This document shows, in pieces, positions 1-9,236 of a stretch of 64,000 nucleotides of DNA. How positions within the stretch are numbered: position 1 is the stretch's first letter; each line of letters begins with the position of its first letter. The stretch is from Eubacterium sp. (GTDB taxonomy: Bacteria > Bacillota_A > Clostridia > Lachnospirales > Lachnospiraceae). Location: positions 100,057-164,056 of the forward strand of contig JAILEL010000295.1 of assembly GCA_024687845.1 (NCBI GenBank), in the 5' to 3' direction. A program made the translations under genes and the position numbers. Under the pieces are notes generated by a model. That model ran no database searches and was not told the origin of the DNA. It saw nothing but the letters and a program-made list of their open reading frames with translations.

Positions 1-4
1 GAAT

Positions 5-40
5 AAGGGATAAAATGCAACTGAATACATTTTATCCCTT
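5..40. other. Perfect 13-bp inverted repeat downstream of rpmB
   Basis: The arms AAGGGATAAAATG and CATTTTATCCCTT pair perfectly around a 10-base loop. It lies 3' of rpmB (minus strand), so it is probably the transcription end of rpmB, but no clean T-run follows the hairpin on either strand. It sits at the window edge, so the convergent neighbour is unknown. Confidence 0.5.
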
Positions 41-84
41 AAAAATCTTCTAAATAATTAAAAGTCATAAATACTTTTAATAAG

Positions 85-270
85 TTATGCTCTCTCTACT
101 TTACCAGATCTGAGGCACTTAGTACAAACATAAATAGTCTTCGGTGAGCCATCTACCTTTGCCTTAACTCTTTTAATATTTGACTTCATTATTCTATTGG
201 ATCTTCTATGTGAATGACTCACATTATTTCCAAAATGAACTGACTTATCACAGTAAAAGCACTTAGCCAT
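85..270 (-). CDS. rpmB: 50S ribosomal protein L28
   Basis: A 61-residue ribosomal protein of the large subunit. The start MAKCFYCDKS, the stretch GNNVSHSHRRSNR and the end VCTKCLRSGKV are typical of bacterial L28. Four cysteines in two CxxC pairs (CFYC, CTKC) indicate the zinc-binding form. The ATG at 270 is chosen because AAAGGAGG lies 8 bases upstream; the longer reading frame from a GTG at 279 would start inside that ribosome-binding site. It is monocistronic, with its own promoter at 329-357 and a hairpin after the stop. Family identity is secure. Confidence 0.97.
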   Translation of the reverse strand: MAKCFYCDKSVHFGNNVSHSHRRSNRIMKSNIKRVKAKVDGSPKTIYVCTKCLRSGKVERA

Positions 271-328
271 CTCCAGCACCTCCTTTAACTCGGGTATTTG
301 GGCTCTTCAGCCCACAACAACATTTGAC

Positions 329-357
329 ATACTATCACATTTGAAGTCTTAATGCAA
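329..357 (-). promoter_or_regulatory. Sigma-A type promoter of rpmB
   Basis: On the minus strand TTGCAT (352-357) and TAGTAT (329-334) are separated by exactly 17 bases. A short GGGCTGAAGAGCCC hairpin lies between the promoter and the ribosome-binding site, in the leader of the L28 message. Predicted by eye only. Confidence 0.6.
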
Positions 358-375
358 GCACTTATTTATATTTTT

Positions 376-1827
376 TTAATTTTTTCTACTTACCTGCTTT
401 GCAACTACTACAAATCTGCCTTCATTTGTATGATAAGCACATGTGGACAGAGTCAGAAGCATATTTCCAAATTCAGCTGATTCCGTTGTTTTATATGGAG
501 TCATAGTCTGAACCTTTGAAACGAAATCATTAAATTCTTTTTCATCATCAGTATCAAAGAAATCATAATATTTGAATTCTTCTCCACTTCCATCAACCTG
601 TGTTCTAAAAGCAGCAATTACCTCATACACACCGTTATTATTTAACGTGTTAAATATAATCCTTTTATGCTCTTTATAAAAATCTTCATTCTCATATTCC
701 AGAAGATCATGGAACATAGTTCCTGCTTTCATATTATGGCCATAGATAAGAATATTATCGGAAGGCTTAAGAGGAAGACATCCTGCAGCAGCAAAAAGTG
801 TTCCTGAAGCACTTTCATTTTTATCAAAATCAAGATGCAGATATTTTTCTTCATCATCTGGTGTGAACATAACCGGATAATCAATATTAGTGCCCGGTAT
901 TGTCAGCCATCCAACAAAATCCTCATTTGCTCTATAAAGTTCAGCATATTTAGCCTGAACAGAAACACCATTAACATTTATATATTTAAGAACATTCTGT
1001 TTTGAACCAGCACCCTCTCCAGAGCCATCCCCTGAATCATCTGAATCAGAAACTACCGGTGCATCATCTTCTACTATCATATTTCTGATGTAGGCATACT
1101 TACTTTCGGCTTTCTGAATTTTATAATAGTAATTTGCAAGATAACCACCTGACGCTACAAAGATCAAAATAAAAACAACCAGAAGAATATTCAGAATAGC
1201 ATTGCTGATATTCTTTTTCTTTTCAGCCTTCTTCTGCTCAGTCCTTCTTTGTTCAGCACTATTTCTAAGCTCTTCAACCTTTTTATCAGTAAAATTATTC
1301 TTATCAGAATCCCTTTTTAAAGAAAACTTTCCATCAGATTTCTTATTGTCCGAGTTCATATTTTCCAAACTCTTATCATCCGAGCCTTTAATATTTAAAC
1401 TCTTACTCTCCGAGGTTTTAATATCTGAACTCTTGTACTCAGTTTTTTTATTATTCGAAAGCTTATATTCTGTTTTCTTGCTGTCCGTACTCTTAGCCTC
1501 CGAATCCCTAACAGCAAAATTTTTCTCTTCAGCTTTTTTAAATGAAATCTTCTGATTTGAAGATTCTTTTATTGTTGTTTTTTTATCTTCTGATTCTTTC
1601 TTTTCCGGCTCTTTTTTTTCAAAAACTTTATTTTCGGATGTTTTGTTCTCAGATACTTTATTTTCAGATACTTTATTTTCCGATACTTTATTTTCGGATA
1701 CTATATTTTCCGATACTTTATTTTCCGATGTTTTATTTTCCGATGCTTTTGTCTCAGACTCAGTATTATCTCTGGAATATTTTTTTAATAACGCATCTAT
1801 CTCATCTATATTATATAATTCGCTCAT
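376..1827 (-). CDS. Class B sortase with a long repetitive cytoplasmic N-terminus
   Basis: A membrane-anchored cysteine transpeptidase that attaches surface proteins to peptidoglycan. Residues 1-206 are low complexity, with about ten SENKV-like pentapeptides at 29-70 and then K/S/E/D-rich sequence. One membrane segment lies at about 207-230. The sortase domain spans about 280-478: GWLTIPGTNIDYPV, His364 in YGHN, Cys463 in TLSTC and Arg471 in GRFVVVAK form the catalytic triad. The usual class B enzyme has only a short N-terminus, so the repeat region is an added feature. It starts 18 bases after the NUDIX stop and is probably cotranscribed with it. No substrate with an obvious sorting signal is encoded in the window. 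Confidence 0.9.
   Translation of the reverse strand: MSELYNIDEIDALLKKYSRDNTESETKASENKTSENKVSENIVSENKVSENKVSENKVSENKTSENKVFEKKEPEKKESEDKKTTIKESSNQKISFKKAEEKNFAVRDSEAKSTDSKKTEYKLSNNKKTEYKSSDIKTSESKSLNIKGSDDKSLENMNSDNKKSDGKFSLKRDSDKNNFTDKKVEELRNSAEQRRTEQKKAEKKKNISNAILNILLVVFILIFVASGGYLANYYYKIQKAESKYAYIRNMIVEDDAPVVSDSDDSGDGSGEGAGSKQNVLKYINVNGVSVQAKYAELYRANEDFVGWLTIPGTNIDYPVMFTPDDEEKYLHLDFDKNESASGTLFAAAGCLPLKPSDNILIYGHNMKAGTMFHDLLEYENEDFYKEHKRIIFNTLNNNGVYEVIAAFRTQVDGSGEEFKYYDFFDTDDEKEFNDFVSKVQTMTPYKTTESAEFGNMLLTLSTCAYHTNEGRFVVVAKQVSRKN
1616..1755 (-). repeat. 15-bp tandem repeats inside the sortase gene
   Basis: About nine degenerate 15-bp units of the form TATTTTC(C/G)GATACTT encode the SEN(K/I)(V/T) pentapeptides. 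Being a multiple of three, unit gain or loss would change protein length without a frameshift. This is coding microsatellite, not CRISPR: there are no spacers. Confidence 0.85.
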
Positions 1828-1845
1828 ATGAACTCCATCGAAACA

Positions 1846-2298
1846 TTAATAATATTTCTTTTTGCCCCAAAGATTTGCTTTCTTCAGAGCCAGATATTCG
1901 CTATACGCATCTTCAAGAATCTGTTTTTCATTTGGAAATTTAAGAAGATGGTACGCCTCATGATATTTATAATATCCAGAATCACAGAAATACTCTTCTC
2001 TCTGAGGCTTACTGTAAAAACTGTTGCTCATCATGAGATACCAGTGAACGTTTTTTGAAACAACATCATTATATGTATTAAAAGAATAGCTGCTCTTTCC
2101 GATATATTTAATAATTGTAGCATCTACACCGGTTTCTTCCTTAACTTCTCTAAGAGCAGTTTCAGAATGCTGTTCTCCTTCCTCTACAGTTCCTTTAGGA
2201 AGTACCCAGCCTTCATATTTATTATGATAATTCTTATAAAGAAGTAGTATTTTTCCTCTAAATATTACAACACCACCACAACTAATTGCTTCGACCAC
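1846..2298 (-). CDS. NUDIX hydrolase
   Basis: A pyrophosphohydrolase of about 150 residues. The NUDIX box is complete: G-x5-E-x7-RE-V-x-EE-x-G-V, starting at GTVEEGE and ending at KEETGV. The N-terminus CGGVVIFRGKILLLYKN is the usual first strands, and the substrate cannot be read from the sequence. The GTG at 2298 is preferred because AGGAGGAA lies 6 bases upstream of it; a TTG at 2304 would touch the ribosome-binding site. The stop is 18 bases before the sortase start, suggesting one transcript. Confidence 0.85.
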   Translation of the reverse strand: MVEAISCGGVVIFRGKILLLYKNYHNKYEGWVLPKGTVEEGEQHSETALREVKEETGVDATIIKYIGKSSYSFNTYNDVVSKNVHWYLMMSNSFYSKPQREEYFCDSGYYKYHEAYHLLKFPNEKQILEDAYSEYLALKKANLWGKKKYY

Positions 2299-2415
2299 TT
2301 GCAATTCCTCCTAATCTCAGTATAGGTGTTACTTTACATATACAATCTTTTTTATTGTATCACGTTTTATGAGGATATATCAATAATAATATAAGTGTTT
2401 TTACCACTATTCTTA

Positions 2416-3954
2416 CTATTGGTTATTATAATAATATGCATCCATAATCATTGATGCTACATAAGTGCCTGAGGTCTGATTGGTCGTGTAGTCTTCCACT
2501 ATTACACTTACAACAATGTCAGGATCATCAATATTTGAAAAACCGACAAACCAGGAGTTGCAATTACCATTGTTATCATATTCAGCTGTTCCAGTTTTAC
2601 CTGCTACACTATATGGCTTATCAGCCATATATCTAGCTGCTGTTCCCGACAAACATACTTCGTGAAGCATAGGAATAATACCTTTTACAATGTCTGTGGA
2701 AATAATCGTATTATAAGCTTTTGGTTTTGTTTCACTAATAACATTGCCGTCAGAGTCTTTTATGCAAGAAACCAGCTGTGGCTTCATCATAACTCCACCA
2801 TTTGCTATCGTCTGCATTATCATTGCATTATGAAGTGGTGTAACAAGCGTATCCGCCTGCCCTATTACAGTCTGGGCTATCAATGATTTGTCACTCTTTC
2901 CATCCATAACAAATACAGATTCATTATAATCTCCGCTGAATGGAAGTTTTTCATTAAAGAGAAGTTTCTCAGTAAAATCCCTTAAGCTATCCATATCTAT
3001 CTCATTTATTCCAATATTTGCAAAGCTGGTATTGCAGGAATAAGCAAGTGAACCTGACAGACCAAGTTCTCCATGAACTGTACTGTCACTACACCTTATG
3101 GAAACACTGTTAAATACATCCTCTCCTTCGCAATAATAATCATAATCTTCATAATCCGGATGCTCCATCATATATTCCATTGCAGTAATTACTTTAAAGG
3201 TTGAGCCAGGAGCATAAAGTCCCTGTGTCGCTCTATTCAGAAGTACAGTACTTGATTCACCTTCCTCAGAATGCACACTATCCCAAACATAATCCATATC
3301 ATTTGGATCGAAGGTAGGATTAGAATACATAGCCAGAATGTCACCAGTAGATGCATCCATTACAACCACTGCACCATTACAGCCATATAGAGCATTTGCT
3401 GCAGCTGTCTGAAGATTTGAATCAAGAGTAGTCACTACACTATCTCCAGGATTTTTTTCTCCCTTCAGATCATTTTTAACTTTATCTGGAAAGCTCGCAT
3501 GGGAATCAAGCAGATCATAATTCTGCGAAAGCTCAAGCCCGGCTTTACCATAACTATCATATCCAACTGTATGTGCGTACAGGTCACCGTACGGATAATA
3601 TCTGTATTCATTTCCTTCTTCATCATAATCCGTGGTTGCCACAACAACGCCATCACTTGTAATAATATCTCCACGCTTTACATAGCGAGACTTACTATCC
3701 TGTCTCTGATTTGCAGAGTTTGCAACCACAGTTTCTGAATCGACCACAACAAAATAAATGATATTTGCACACATGCCAATAAAAACCACAATCATGATAT
3801 AAGTCATGAGTCTGATTGGTCTGTTTTTTATTTTGTTACGAGCGCTTCTTTCACGCTCTTTAAGAGTAAAACTCTCCATATCCATTGCCGTATTGCTGCG
3901 GGTTCTGTCTTTGGAGATTCTTTTCGATTTCTTCTCTTTCTCGTTCAAGCTCAT
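2416..3954 (-). CDS. Class B penicillin-binding protein (PbpA/FtsI-like transpeptidase)
   Basis: A peptidoglycan transpeptidase acting outside the membrane with the SEDS polymerase encoded just upstream. One membrane anchor follows a very basic N-terminus (about residues 50-75 of the longest frame). The three active-site motifs are present: SxxK as APGSTFKV, SxN as SCN in AYSCNTSFAN, and KTG in AGKTGTAEYD. Start choice is unclear. ATG 3954 has a poor GAAGAGG upstream; ATG 3879 gives less overlap but no ribosome-binding site. Either way the gene begins inside the 3' end of the ftsW-like gene in another frame. Compared with full FtsI it is short and lacks PASTA repeats. Confidence 0.88.
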   Translation of the reverse strand: MSLNEKEKKSKRISKDRTRSNTAMDMESFTLKERERSARNKIKNRPIRLMTYIMIVVFIGMCANIIYFVVVDSETVVANSANQRQDSKSRYVKRGDIITSDGVVVATTDYDEEGNEYRYYPYGDLYAHTVGYDSYGKAGLELSQNYDLLDSHASFPDKVKNDLKGEKNPGDSVVTTLDSNLQTAAANALYGCNGAVVVMDASTGDILAMYSNPTFDPNDMDYVWDSVHSEEGESSTVLLNRATQGLYAPGSTFKVITAMEYMMEHPDYEDYDYYCEGEDVFNSVSIRCSDSTVHGELGLSGSLAYSCNTSFANIGINEIDMDSLRDFTEKLLFNEKLPFSGDYNESVFVMDGKSDKSLIAQTVIGQADTLVTPLHNAMIMQTIANGGVMMKPQLVSCIKDSDGNVISETKPKAYNTIISTDIVKGIIPMLHEVCLSGTAARYMADKPYSVAGKTGTAEYDNNGNCNSWFVGFSNIDDPDIVVSVIVEDYTTNQTSGTYVASMIMDAYYYNNQ

Positions 3955-5278
3955 CCGCCTCTTCACTAACTAAAATATATGAATATTGTACTATCGAAAA
4001 CATTATAAGCGTACTAAAAACGCTGCTGACACCATAACTAATAAGTGGCAATGTAACCCCCGTGGAAGGAATAAATCTCGTAGCCCCTCCAACATTTAGC
4101 ATAACCTGGAATATGTAGCATATTGCTATACCAAAGGTTATGTATTTAAAAAATGGCGATCTACATTTCATAGCAATATTCTGCATAGCCATAAAACTGC
4201 TCAGATAAATGAGTATAAGCAATATGCCAAAAATAACACCGAGTTCTTCACATATTGCAGAAAAAATGAAATCACTTTCGGCAACAGGAATAAGATATGG
4301 CATTCCTTTACCAAGTCCTGTACCTGTAAAACCACCTGTACCTATAGCAAAAAGCGATTCACACAGCTGGTAGCCACCACTCTGCTGATATTTGAAAGGA
4401 TCACGCCAAGCATCAACCCTGACAAGAACATGAGCAAAAAGATTATTCTTAAATAACAAATATCCTGCAATGCAGGCAAGCACACCTAAACCTATTCCGC
4501 CAAACATGAATATACTTCTTGATGTTGCAAGAAAAACAAGCATAAAATAGGAAATATAAAAAAGCATTACAGCTCCAAAATCCTTTTCGATTACAAGCAC
4601 AAGCATAAATATTGCCGCTATGATTGCATTTAAAACAAGATCCTTTAAAGTATTTATCTTCACAAGAGAACTTGCCACAAAGAATATAAATACAATCTTA
4701 ACGAATTCCATAGGCTGAAGCGTCACACCCGCAACCGAAATCCAGTTTCTGGAACCATATATCTCAAGTCCCACTCCCGGAATAAAAACCGAAGCAAGAA
4801 GTATGATTCCGATAACACCATACAAAACACTCCAATTCTTCATATTCTTCAGCTTTCCAAGGATAAGTGGAATAAATATAGTGATTACAAGACCAACCGA
4901 TGCCAGAATAAATTGCCTAATAGCAAGCTTAGGATTAAGTCTCAGCAGCATCGTATAACCAATCAGCATAAGGAATGCTACATTATTGGTCAGCAGCTTG
5001 GAAGAGCTTTTATAAACCAGCCTGAATGTAGCAATATATATTATCGCAATACATATTTCGACCAGATAATACAAGCACACCTTTATATCACGCATATTAA
5101 GCAGTAAGCAGACATGACACAGGAAATGTATCATAAAGATGTAAAATATTTGTTTGTTCAGATTACTGTTTCGTTTCTCCCTATCCTTAGCTCTAAAATA
5201 TGTAAAACATATTATCGTATATAAAATCATAAAAAGAAGAATAAGGTATTTAGAAACAGTACAAATAATATCAAACAT
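3860..5278 (-). CDS. FtsW/RodA/SpoVE-family (SEDS) peptidoglycan glycosyltransferase
   Basis: A polytopic membrane protein of 472 residues with about ten hydrophobic segments. The family loop FIPSTGVTLPLISYG is near the C-terminus, and KDFGAVMLFY and RVDAWRDPF are also diagnostic. It polymerises lipid II with its partner class B PBP, whose gene overlaps its end. Its ATG overlaps the U32 peptidase stop as TAATG, so translation is probably coupled. The N-terminal 90 residues are less typical than the core. I cannot tell FtsW from RodA or SpoVE by sequence alone; pairing with a short PBP favours a RodA/FtsW-like pair outside the dcw cluster. Confidence 0.9.
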   Translation of the reverse strand: MFDIICTVSKYLILLFMILYTIICFTYFRAKDREKRNSNLNKQIFYIFMIHFLCHVCLLLNMRDIKVCLYYLVEICIAIIYIATFRLVYKSSSKLLTNNVAFLMLIGYTMLLRLNPKLAIRQFILASVGLVITIFIPLILGKLKNMKNWSVLYGVIGIILLASVFIPGVGLEIYGSRNWISVAGVTLQPMEFVKIVFIFFVASSLVKINTLKDLVLNAIIAAIFMLVLVIEKDFGAVMLFYISYFMLVFLATSRSIFMFGGIGLGVLACIAGYLLFKNNLFAHVLVRVDAWRDPFKYQQSGGYQLCESLFAIGTGGFTGTGLGKGMPYLIPVAESDFIFSAICEELGVIFGILLILIYLSSFMAMQNIAMKCRSPFFKYITFGIAICYIFQVMLNVGGATRFIPSTGVTLPLISYGVSSVFSTLIMFSIVQYSYILVSEEADELEREREEIEKNLQRQNPQQYGNGYGEFYS

Positions 5279-7758
5279 TACAATATACCTTTCTCATAAT
5301 GTCCTTTTGTATAATTATTTTTTTTCAATAATTCTTTTCCACCTGAAAGAATGTCCTCTACTTCCCGAACAGTTTCAGTAGAAAAGCTAAGCCTTATATT
5401 TTCAAAATCCGCAAATGTTCCAAAGGATTTTTCATTATTTAAGACCTCTTCTGCTTCGGAAAAAAGCATAAGTGGTTTGTTGCCAAGAATAACATTATAT
5501 CCCCACGCATAGCGCATATCAAATCTATTCTTTCTATCATCCTGTATAGAACCATTATAATCCCCAAGCGCATCTGTCAGCATAAGGGGGATTTTAGTAT
5601 ATACATCTATCACACTTGCAGAAATGTAACCGAGCTTTTCAGCCTCAAAGATGCTCAGTTCAAGCGGAATATCAAATAGAATCTCGCTACCATGCATCCG
5701 TATATTAGCAAATATTTCCATCAATTCAGCTACAGCAGAATCATTATAACAATATAATGATGAGGAAAGAATAATCAGCTTATCATCAAAGATTCCATTT
5801 TTATCAGAAATGATCTGCGCCATATCATCAAAGCATCTGATGTAGAAACCATCAAAGAGCCCGATGGTACTGCTGAAATAATCAACAATGTCATACCCCC
5901 GGTTTATATATGGGAGAGACAATATTATTTTAGATGTTGTTTTATTTCTGATATCATCTATCGAGCTTAATAGAGCAGTTTCATCAAACGCTTCTAATGA
6001 GATATCAAGATAAATATAATCAATTCTCATTTTACTTTTCAGTACAGCACCAAGCTGATAAGGATCAGCTACTGAAACATGAATTATATTCTTATCATCT
6101 GAATCAATATTTTTTTCTGAACTAAAATAGTTATCCTTCAAATGATTATCATAGATAACCTGCTTAGCAGATTCCATTTTACGATAATAGCCGCTTATAA
6201 TTTTATTTTGCAATTCTTCTATCGCATCTCTTCTTAATTTTTTTAAAACAGATGCAGGAACAAAGGATTTATTATCATTTATGATTTCTAAATTATTAAT
6301 TCTGTATGTGGTACCTCCAAGCGCAGTTATCTTGCCTTTAATCACATCATCTGATACAGGATTTTTTTCAGCTTCTAAAACCGTATCGCCATATACAGTC
6401 ACAGATTTTCTTTCCTGAACTGACAGATTTTCTTTCGAATCAACTGAATCCTTTTGAAAACTGTTTTTTGCATCCGTTGTCCACAATTTAAATTCCAGCG
6501 GTTCACCACATTTCACTTTAATCCTGGCAGACAAATCAATCTTTCCACCGGAATTAATCATTTCGTCCAGCTGTTCAATAAGCTTTGGACATCTGTTTCT
6601 ATAAATTACTGCCCCTTTAGGAATTCTTTTAGTTTGAGGCGCATTCAAAAATACATCTGATGAAATTGACTTATTGTTTAAGCTGTAATCAGAAGGTACA
6701 CTAATATTTACAGGAGGCTGTATATCTATCAGAAGATCATCTCCAGGGAAAAGCTCTGTTTCAGCTTTAAAGCCTATACCTCCATCCTTTATCTTACTTA
6801 CCTTACCAATAAATACTCCACGCCTTCCAGGCATACTGTCATCCACAAGAATATCATGACGTTTCATATCATTTCTTTTCAGATTCAGATAGCCAGAGGT
6901 GAAGCCACCTCTGTTAAATGTATCCAAAAGTCTTTTTTCATATCTTTCAGCCATAGCCATACTGAAATCGTCATGAATATATGCATCAGAAACAGCCCTG
7001 TATGCATCTACAGTTGCCGCCACATAATACTCATTTTTCATTCTTCCTTCAATCTTGAGACTATCGACACCAGCATCAATAAGTGCCGGAACACTTCTCA
7101 GACTGCACATATCTCGCATAGACATAAAGTAGGAATCGTTATTATCGAAAATATATTTTTTACGGCAAGGCTGGGCACATCTGCCTCTGTTTCCACTTCT
7201 TCCACCTGCAAAGGAGCTCATATAACATCTTCCACTATAACAAAAGCACATCGCACCATGTACAAATGCCTCAAGCTCTATATCTACATTTTGCTTAATC
7301 CGGGCAAGTTCTTCTATGGTCATTTCTCTGGCAGCAACAACACGAACAGCACCCATCTTTTTAGCAAGCATTGCCCCTTCTGGAGTGGTAATATTCATCT
7401 GTGTGCTGGTATGAACAGGGAGCTTGGGAAAATGCTCCCTAATCATTTTTAGCACACCAAAATCCTGGACAAGCACCCCATCCAGCCCTTCCTTATATAA
7501 AGGAATAAGGCTTTCAAGAAGCATTTCCATTTCATTATTTTTCACCAGTGTATTGGCTGTCAGATATATTTTTATATCATGAAGATGGGCCAGATCAATA
7601 GCCTGCAGAAGTTCATTTTCATTAAAATTATCTGCATATGCTCTAGCCCCAAAAGAATTCCCCGCAAGATAACAGGCATCAGCTCCTGCTGCAACAGCAG
7701 CTCTGAGAGATGACATATTACCACACGGGGCAAGTATTTCAGGTCTATTTTTTTTCAT
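5278..7758 (-). CDS. U32-family peptidase (RlhA/TrhP-like, long form)
   Basis: 826 residues. The N-terminal TIM-barrel half begins PEILAPCGNMSSLRAAVAAG. The U32 signature EAFVHGAMCFCYSGRCYMSS is at about 164-182, with further cysteines in GRCAQPCRKKY (Cys171, 178, 194, 198). In characterised members (RlhA, TrhP/YegQ) these enzymes are linked to prephenate-dependent hydroxycytidine or hydroxyuridine formation in RNA rather than proteolysis. The long C-terminal half resembles the DUF3656-containing subgroup, which favours an RlhA-like role. The start overlaps the zapA stop by 14 bases, and the stop overlaps the ftsW-like start by one base: one operon. The precise RNA target is not visible. Confidence 0.88.
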   Translation of the reverse strand: MKKNRPEILAPCGNMSSLRAAVAAGADACYLAGNSFGARAYADNFNENELLQAIDLAHLHDIKIYLTANTLVKNNEMEMLLESLIPLYKEGLDGVLVQDFGVLKMIREHFPKLPVHTSTQMNITTPEGAMLAKKMGAVRVVAAREMTIEELARIKQNVDIELEAFVHGAMCFCYSGRCYMSSFAGGRSGNRGRCAQPCRKKYIFDNNDSYFMSMRDMCSLRSVPALIDAGVDSLKIEGRMKNEYYVAATVDAYRAVSDAYIHDDFSMAMAERYEKRLLDTFNRGGFTSGYLNLKRNDMKRHDILVDDSMPGRRGVFIGKVSKIKDGGIGFKAETELFPGDDLLIDIQPPVNISVPSDYSLNNKSISSDVFLNAPQTKRIPKGAVIYRNRCPKLIEQLDEMINSGGKIDLSARIKVKCGEPLEFKLWTTDAKNSFQKDSVDSKENLSVQERKSVTVYGDTVLEAEKNPVSDDVIKGKITALGGTTYRINNLEIINDNKSFVPASVLKKLRRDAIEELQNKIISGYYRKMESAKQVIYDNHLKDNYFSSEKNIDSDDKNIIHVSVADPYQLGAVLKSKMRIDYIYLDISLEAFDETALLSSIDDIRNKTTSKIILSLPYINRGYDIVDYFSSTIGLFDGFYIRCFDDMAQIISDKNGIFDDKLIILSSSLYCYNDSAVAELMEIFANIRMHGSEILFDIPLELSIFEAEKLGYISASVIDVYTKIPLMLTDALGDYNGSIQDDRKNRFDMRYAWGYNVILGNKPLMLFSEAEEVLNNEKSFGTFADFENIRLSFSTETVREVEDILSGGKELLKKNNYTKGHYEKGIL

Positions 7759-8161
7759 TTAACTTTTCCTTTTCAGCTTCCAGCTGTACCAGCTTCCTTT
7801 GAAGCTGATTAACCTGATCTTTATATTCCTCCACAAGCTTAAGTGCAGCTTCGTGTTTTATCTGAGCTTCAATAACCTCATGCCGAAGTTCATAAAGCTG
7901 TTGTTCTTTATCGCCATTATCTCCTGCCATTTCATCAGCAACTTTTTTTGCCTTGAAATAATCATCCGCAATATTCAGAGCAAGAAGTATACCTTGATAT
8001 TCAACATTCATCCTTCTATACTCTTCAGAAGTCTTACACTCCGCAATCTTGCCATTTATATAAGTAGCAACATTCTGAAGGTATTCTTCACCTTCATAGC
8101 CACTAAGTGTATATACTTTATTATTTATAACAACCGGAATATCAATTCTTGACTGCCCCAT
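7745..8161 (-). CDS. zapA: Cell division protein ZapA
   Basis: A 138-residue FtsZ-ring stabiliser. The N-terminal domain has the ZapA pattern (IDIPVVINNKVYTLSGYEGEEYLQ, shown here in part) followed by ALNIADDYFKAKK. The C-terminal half is a coiled coil rich in E, K and Q, which mediates dimer and tetramer formation. ATG 8161 has GAGGTG 8 bases upstream; a GTG at 8170 lies within that site. It heads the zapA-U32-ftsW-pbp run of overlapping genes, a division and wall context that suits its role. Confidence 0.9.
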   Translation of the reverse strand: MGQSRIDIPVVINNKVYTLSGYEGEEYLQNVATYINGKIAECKTSEEYRRMNVEYQGILLALNIADDYFKAKKVADEMAGDNGDKEQQLYELRHEVIEAQIKHEAALKLVEEYKDQVNQLQRKLVQLEAEKEKLNEKK

Positions 8162-8219
8162 ATTACACACCTCACTTAAACTCGTATTTGTAGGTTTCTA
8201 TTTGCAAAATATCTGTGCT

Positions 8220-9224
8220 TTAATCCTGCTCTGGATATGGTATTCCAAAGTGTTGATATGTTTTCTGCGTAACCATTCTTCCTCTTGGAGTTCTGTTAAT
8301 AAGACCATTTTTTATAAGATATGGTTCATAAACATCCTCTATTGTTCCAGAGTCCTCTCCAATAGCCGCCGCCAAAACTTCAAGTCCAACAGGTCCACCT
8401 TTAAAATTCTCAATTATAGTCATCAGAATATTTCTATCTGTATCATCAAGACCGAAGCTATCCACATCAAGCTTATCCAAAGCACTCTTGGCTACATTAT
8501 AATCAATTTTGCCTTCATGTTCAACCTCCGCAAAATCTCTTACTCTTTTGAGAAGTCGATTTGCCAGTCTCGGTGTACCTCTCGATCTTTTTGCAATCTC
8601 AAGAGCCCCCTCGTCATCTATTCCGACTCCAAGAACCTTTGAGGATCTGATAATAATACTCATAAGATCAACAACATTATAAAACTCAAGTCTATTTACA
8701 ACACCAAATCTATCTCTAAGTGGTGCAGAAAGCATTCCAGCCCTCGTAGTTGCTCCTATGAGAGTAAACTTTGGAAGGTCTATTCTAAGAGACTTAGCCT
8801 GTTCTCCTTTACCAATAACAATGTCAATGGCAAAATCCTCCATAGCTGGATAGAGAACCTCTTCTATCTGTTTATTCAATCTGTGAATCTCATCAATAAA
8901 AAGCACATCATTCTCTGAGAGCTGGCTGAGAATTGCTGCGAGTTCACCTGGTTTTTCAATCGCCGGTCCAGAAGTCACCTTAATACTAACCCCCATCTCT
9001 TCAGCAACGATAGTTGCAAGAGTTGTTTTACCAAGTCCCGGAGGGCCATAAAGCAGAACATGATCTAAAGGTTCTTTTCTTTTCTTAGCTGCTTCAATAA
9101 AAACCTGAAGATTCTTTTTTACCTTTCCCTGACCAATATATTCATCTAAACTTCTTGGGCGAAGACTTTTCTCTATTGCTTCATCTTCAACAGAAAGATC
9201 AGTTGTTATAATCTTGTTTCTCAT
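8220..9224 (-). CDS. ruvB: Holliday junction branch-migration ATPase RuvB
   Basis: The 334-residue hexameric AAA+ motor that drives branch migration with RuvA. Walker A GPPGLGKT is at residues 60-67, Walker B FIDEIH near 110, and [18 protein letters not shown] holds sensor 1 and the arginine finger. The C-terminal winged helix ends in RTPRGRMVT. Length matches the family. It follows ruvA by 12 bases. No ruvC is present, as expected in Firmicutes, where RecU does the cutting. Confidence 0.97.
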   Translation of the reverse strand: MRNKIITTDLSVEDEAIEKSLRPRSLDEYIGQGKVKKNLQVFIEAAKKRKEPLDHVLLYGPPGLGKTTLATIVAEEMGVSIKVTSGPAIEKPGELAAILSQLSENDVLFIDEIHRLNKQIEEVLYPAMEDFAIDIVIGKGEQAKSLRIDLPKFTLIGATTRAGMLSAPLRDRFGVVNRLEFYNVVDLMSIIIRSSKVLGVGIDDEGALEIAKRSRGTPRLANRLLKRVRDFAEVEHEGKIDYNVAKSALDKLDVDSFGLDDTDRNILMTIIENFKGGPVGLEVLAAAIGEDSGTIEDVYEPYLIKNGLINRTPRGRMVTQKTYQHFGIPYPEQD

Positions 9225-9236
9225 AAATAATTCCGC

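Noticed and set aside
1616..1755. Regular 15-bp repeats resembling a CRISPR array
   Set aside because: The units are contiguous, have no spacers and encode in-frame pentapeptides of the sortase.
1202..2058. Plus-strand open frames rich in F, S and L opposite the sortase gene
   Set aside because: They are antisense shadows of the repeat-rich sortase and NUDIX genes, with no ribosome-binding site or known domain.
6856..7452. A 198-codon plus-strand frame opposite the U32 gene
   Set aside because: The other strand encodes a clear family member with all motifs; the plus frame has no ribosome-binding site and odd composition.
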